Shown here: one piece after another, positions 7,232 to 9,164 of the stretch | Layout: the number at the start of each line of letters is the position of its first letter | Numbering within the stretch: position 1 is the stretch's first letter | Source: Acetobacteraceae bacterium | Lineage (GTDB): Bacteria; Pseudomonadota; Alphaproteobacteria; Acetobacterales; Acetobacteraceae | DNA length: 9,164 nucleotides | Direction: 5' to 3' | Assembly (NCBI GenBank): GCA_003164305.1 | Contig: PLSZ01000614.1 | Span: forward strand, 1-9,164 | The notes under the pieces: generated by a model | What the model was told of the DNA's origin: nothing | The model's database searches: none | The model's input: the letters and a program-made list of their open reading frames with translations, nothing else | Made by a program: the position numbers and the translations under genes

Positions 7232-7669
7232 TCACGGGATCGTCTTGAACGTAATCGACGTCAGGTAAATTCCGAGCTCACGCATGTCTTCGCTCAGGTT
7301 CAACTCGTGGGGCGAGACCGCGTTCGGAATCACCAATGACAGTCGCGTCGCACGTCCCGAAACAACGTTGCGGTTGACCGGGAAGGATAGAATGACATGA
7401 CCTTTGAGAACGTAATAGCCGACGAACATGCCGCCGAGAAAAATGAATACTTTCTGCGCGGAAACCGCCGTCGGCTCAAGAAACGGCGACGCTTCCAACT
7501 GGATCGCGACATCCTGCCGCGCGAAGGGCAACTGGATATCCATCTCGGCGACCGGAGCGCAGGTCCAGGACCGGCTGCCATCCTCGGAGAAATCGATGCC
7601 GGTGCAGTTCAGGCTCACGGCACTGCCGCCGCGTCCAAAGGTTATCGGTTCGTTGTAGCTGACAGTCAT
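7232..7669 (-). CDS. Small beta-sandwich protein associated with glycan clusters, function unknown
   Basis: 145 residues, no signal peptide. The sequence is strand-rich: ITFGRGGSAV (9-18), SWTCAPVAEMDIQLP (34-48), a SPFL turn (61-64), QKVFIFLGGMFVGYYVLKGH (72-91), LSFPV, then SLVIPNAVSPHELNLSEDMR (111-130) and ELGIYLTSITF (131-141). The ending P.AVSP.EL..SED.R.LGI.L.S(I/L) recurs, from memory, in proteins encoded beside or fused to glycosyltransferases, where it resembles a carbohydrate-binding-like beta-sandwich (DUF7024-like endings). The family link is my recollection and not a search result. ATG 7669 has AGGA 7 nt upstream. It is the first gene after the candidate promoter and 58 nt before the large glycosyltransferase, so the two are probably co-transcribed. 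No catalytic motif is seen; a glycan-binding or accessory role is inferred. Confidence 0.88.
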   Translation of the reverse strand: MTVSYNEPITFGRGGSAVSLNCTGIDFSEDGSRSWTCAPVAEMDIQLPFARQDVAIQLEASPFLEPTAVSAQKVFIFLGGMFVGYYVLKGHVILSFPVNRNVVSGRATRLSLVIPNAVSPHELNLSEDMRELGIYLTSITFKTIP

Positions 7670-7680
7670 CCGTTCTTCCT

Positions 7681-7696
7681 GCCGCGCCGGCGCGGC
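7681..7696 (-). promoter_or_regulatory. 16-bp perfect palindrome touching the ribosome binding site
   Basis: GCCGCGCCGGCGCGGC is its own reverse complement and lies directly against the AGGA of the 145-residue gene. Folded in RNA it could hold the start region, or in DNA it could be a protein site. A GC-only palindrome in a GC-rich genome may also be chance. Confidence 0.4.
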
Positions 7697-7728
7697 CGGA
7701 CGGACTTGCGTTGCTAAGCTTGACCCGC

Positions 7729-7768
7729 GACGCGCTGGCGCAAAGCCTTTTTTGGCGCGCGGAGCGTC
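7729..7768 (-). promoter_or_regulatory. Candidate leader hairpin before the 145-residue gene
   Basis: In the minus-strand transcript the arms pair in three steps: an outer stem GACGC/GCGTC, a middle stem GCGC/GCGC and an inner GCC/GGC closing an A6 loop, with small internal loops between. It would lie in the 5' leader ~60 nt before the start codon. The A6 in the loop and the missing T tract argue against a terminator for this direction. Confidence 0.4.
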
Positions 7769-7803
7769 TCCCCCTCTCAGGTCACGTTACGATGTTGCAT
7801 CGC

Positions 7804-7833
7804 ACGATAGGACGGATGCCGTATTGACGTCAA
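7804..7833 (-). promoter_or_regulatory. Candidate sigma70-type promoter for the 145-residue gene and downstream operon
   Basis: On the minus strand TTGACG (7833-7828, five of six consensus) is followed after 18 nt by TATCGT (7809-7804, four of six). Transcription would begin near 7797, giving a leader of about 128 nt. It is the best such pair in the gap. The -35 box lies in the perfect palindrome TTGACGTCAA (7824-7833), a possible operator. Confidence 0.5.
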
Positions 7834-7871
7834 GCACGACAAAATGAGACACCCTGACCATCCGAAATGAC

Positions 7872-7911
7872 GGCCGGGCAACCGAAACAGCCTCCGTGAC
7901 AGGTCCCGGCC
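7872..7911 (-). terminator. Weak inverted repeat after the right-edge glycosyltransferase gene
   Basis: GGCCGGG and CCCGGCC form a 7-bp perfect stem around a 26-nt loop, which itself holds a short CCT/AGG pairing. It starts 14 nt past the stop codon at 7926. No T run follows, so intrinsic termination is doubtful; a Rho-dependent or mRNA-end role is possible. Confidence 0.3.
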
Positions 7912-7925
7912 AAAACGTCCCCCGC

Positions 7926-9164
7926 TCAATCGGCCGGCCCGCGCGAGGGCCCAAGCACGGCACCGAGCGCGGCCCGATAATCGGTCGCGTTGTTCTCCAG
8001 CCGCAACCGCTCCAACGCCGCCTCCCGCAACCGAGACCAAAGCACCGCATCCCGTTGCAACGCAATGGCACGCCCGGCGAAGCCCGCTGGATCGCCGGCG
8101 TCCGCCGCCAACAATTCGACGCCGTCGGTCCAGCCGAGTTGCCGCCGCAACAAGTCCGTCGCCACCACCGGAAGACCGAACGACGCCGCCTCGTGCACCT
8201 TGTACGGCACGCCGGCGGCGAACCGCGTCGGCGCGACAAAGACACGATGCGAGTCATACAATGGCGTCAGATCGGTGACCGGCCCACGCAACGTGACCCG
8301 CGGATGATCGCGGAACCGGTCCAGCACGACATCCTCACCGGTATAGCCGACGACCGTCAGCCGGGTCCGCCACGTCAGTTCACGCCCGATCAGCGGCAGG
8401 ACCTCATCGATGAACCAGCACAGACTATCGTAATTGGGACTGTCCATGCGATGGATCGCCCCCACAAACAGCATCCCACTCCGATCCTCGAACGGTCTGG
8501 GCGTCGGTTCGAGCGTCCGCCGATGGCCCAGTACCGCGACGTCGGGAAACCCGGTCTCCCGCGCCAGAACCGCTTCCGCCTCGTTGATCGCCACGATCGT
8601 CCGGCAGAACGGCGCGTCCCGCAGTTCGTGCCGGATCGCGGCGTCGAGATCGAACGGCGCGCCTTCCAGCGCCGCCTGCCCCGCCTCCCGGACCGATGCG
8701 ATCGCCTCGGTATCCAAAATCACCGGCGGCGGTGTGCCGTCCACCCCATACACGCGGTCAAGCGCGGCCCGCACGCCGGGGAGGTTGTGCGTCCGCGCCA
8801 CCCACATCACGTCGTAATAATCGCGCCGGGCGGCGAGGAATTCGTCAAACCGCTCCAGCGTATGACCGTGCATGACCTCGACCTCGGCGGGCATGTCGGC
8901 ATACACGGCGGCCAGGTCGAAGCGGCAGCCGTTGATCGGATACACCGTCACGGCATAACCCATCGCCGACATCGTCCGGACGATGTCGTTGGAGCGCACG
9001 AACCCGGACCCGATCATCCGCAACGGTACCGTGTCCTCGATAAACAACACGCGCCGGCGCGCGGGATCCACCACGCGGGCGAACACCGCGGAGCGCGCCT
9101 CCAGCGGCGGCCGCCCCGCGAGATAATCCGCGTGCCTGGTCGCGAACAGTTGGCGGACTCGCGC
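7926..9164 (-). CDS. Partial glycosyltransferase, GT4 C-terminal half, probably of a GT2-GT4 fusion
   Basis: The frame is open from 9164 to the TGA at 7926, giving 412 C-terminal residues. The GTG at 9086 is only an internal Val: coding sequence continues upstream of it (RQLFATRHADYLAGRPP) to the edge. Numbered from the edge, residues 38-72 (VLFIEDTVP, then IVRTMSAMGYAVT) match the linker of the 1258-residue protein (AYFIDDTVP, then MRALMALGYKVT). The GT-B family 4 domain spans ~229-390, with SGMLFVGAIHRMDSPNYDS, LRGPVTDLTPLYD and GVPYKVHEAASFGLPVVAT, the usual donor-binding motif. It should transfer a sugar from an activated donor to a glycan acceptor in the cytosol; the sugar is unknown. 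A GT2 domain probably precedes it outside the window, by analogy with the paralogue. Confidence 0.9.
   Translation of the reverse strand, partial: ARVRQLFATRHADYLAGRPPLEARSAVFARVVDPARRRVLFIEDTVPLRMIGSGFVRSNDIVRTMSAMGYAVTVYPINGCRFDLAAVYADMPAEVEVMHGHTLERFDEFLAARRDYYDVMWVARTHNLPGVRAALDRVYGVDGTPPPVILDTEAIASVREAGQAALEGAPFDLDAAIRHELRDAPFCRTIVAINEAEAVLARETGFPDVAVLGHRRTLEPTPRPFEDRSGMLFVGAIHRMDSPNYDSLCWFIDEVLPLIGRELTWRTRLTVVGYTGEDVVLDRFRDHPRVTLRGPVTDLTPLYDSHRVFVAPTRFAAGVPYKVHEAASFGLPVVATDLLRRQLGWTDGVELLAADAGDPAGFAGRAIALQRDAVLWSRLREAALERLRLENNATDYRAALGAVLGPSRGPAD

Noticed and set aside
7737..7754. Plus-strand terminator: GGC, 5-nt loop, GCC followed by T6
   Set aside because: A 3-bp stem is too short and no plus-strand gene leads into it; the same bases fit better as the inner part of the minus-strand leader hairpin.
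7824..7850. Divergent plus-strand promoter using TTGACG at 7824
   Set aside because: No acceptable -10 box at 16-18 nt and no plus-strand gene downstream.
9084..9086. GTG at 9086 as the start of the right-edge glycosyltransferase
   Set aside because: The frame stays open to the window edge and the upstream residues resemble the linker of the paralogous GT2-GT4 protein, so the true start lies outside.

Overview
The window reads as part of a surface-polysaccharide (O-antigen, capsule or exopolysaccharide type) gene cluster from a high-GC Gram-negative, most likely an alphaproteobacterium; Rhodospirillales/Acetobacteraceae is my best guess from protein style, not from a search. Every gene I can support lies on the minus strand, so transcription runs from high to low coordinates. 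There are no RNA genes, mobile elements or CRISPR arrays that I can see.

In transcription order: (1) 9164-7926, the C-terminal 412 residues of a glycosyltransferase that enters from beyond the right edge. It carries a GT4-type (GT-B) domain and a linker like that of gene 3. (2) A 256-nt gap with a candidate sigma70-type promoter, a palindrome over its -35 box and two possible leader hairpins. (3) 7669-7232, a 145-residue predicted beta-sandwich protein of a type I associate with glycan clusters, function unknown. (4) 7173-3397, a 1258-residue protein with three copies of a ~100-residue 'GWAWYRP' domain, then a GT2 and a GT4 glycosyltransferase domain. (5) 3385-2429, a TPR-type N-terminus fused to a class I SAM-dependent methyltransferase. 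(6) 2378-1290, a protein made almost wholly of about nine 34-residue TPR-like repeats, apparently with a TTG start. (7) 1156 to beyond position 1, an intact reading frame open at the left edge whose protein contains a gapless 144-residue-period duplication.

Genes 3 to 7 are co-directional with gaps of 58, 11, 50 and 133 nt and probably form one operon. A reasonable inference is that the two bifunctional glycosyltransferases add successive sugars to a surface glycan, the methyltransferase modifies or caps a sugar, and the TPR and repeat proteins organise the enzymes or add unknown activities. The acceptor, sugars and export route cannot be read from this window; no flippase, polymerase or ABC transporter is present.

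The downstream part (below ~3400) looks clearly less GC-rich than the glycosyltransferase gene above it, which suggests a mosaic cluster. I see no defence or other clearly new system. The least explained items are the duplicated-domain protein at the left edge, the triple repeat domain fused to the glycosyltransferases, and the structured leader before the 145-residue gene.
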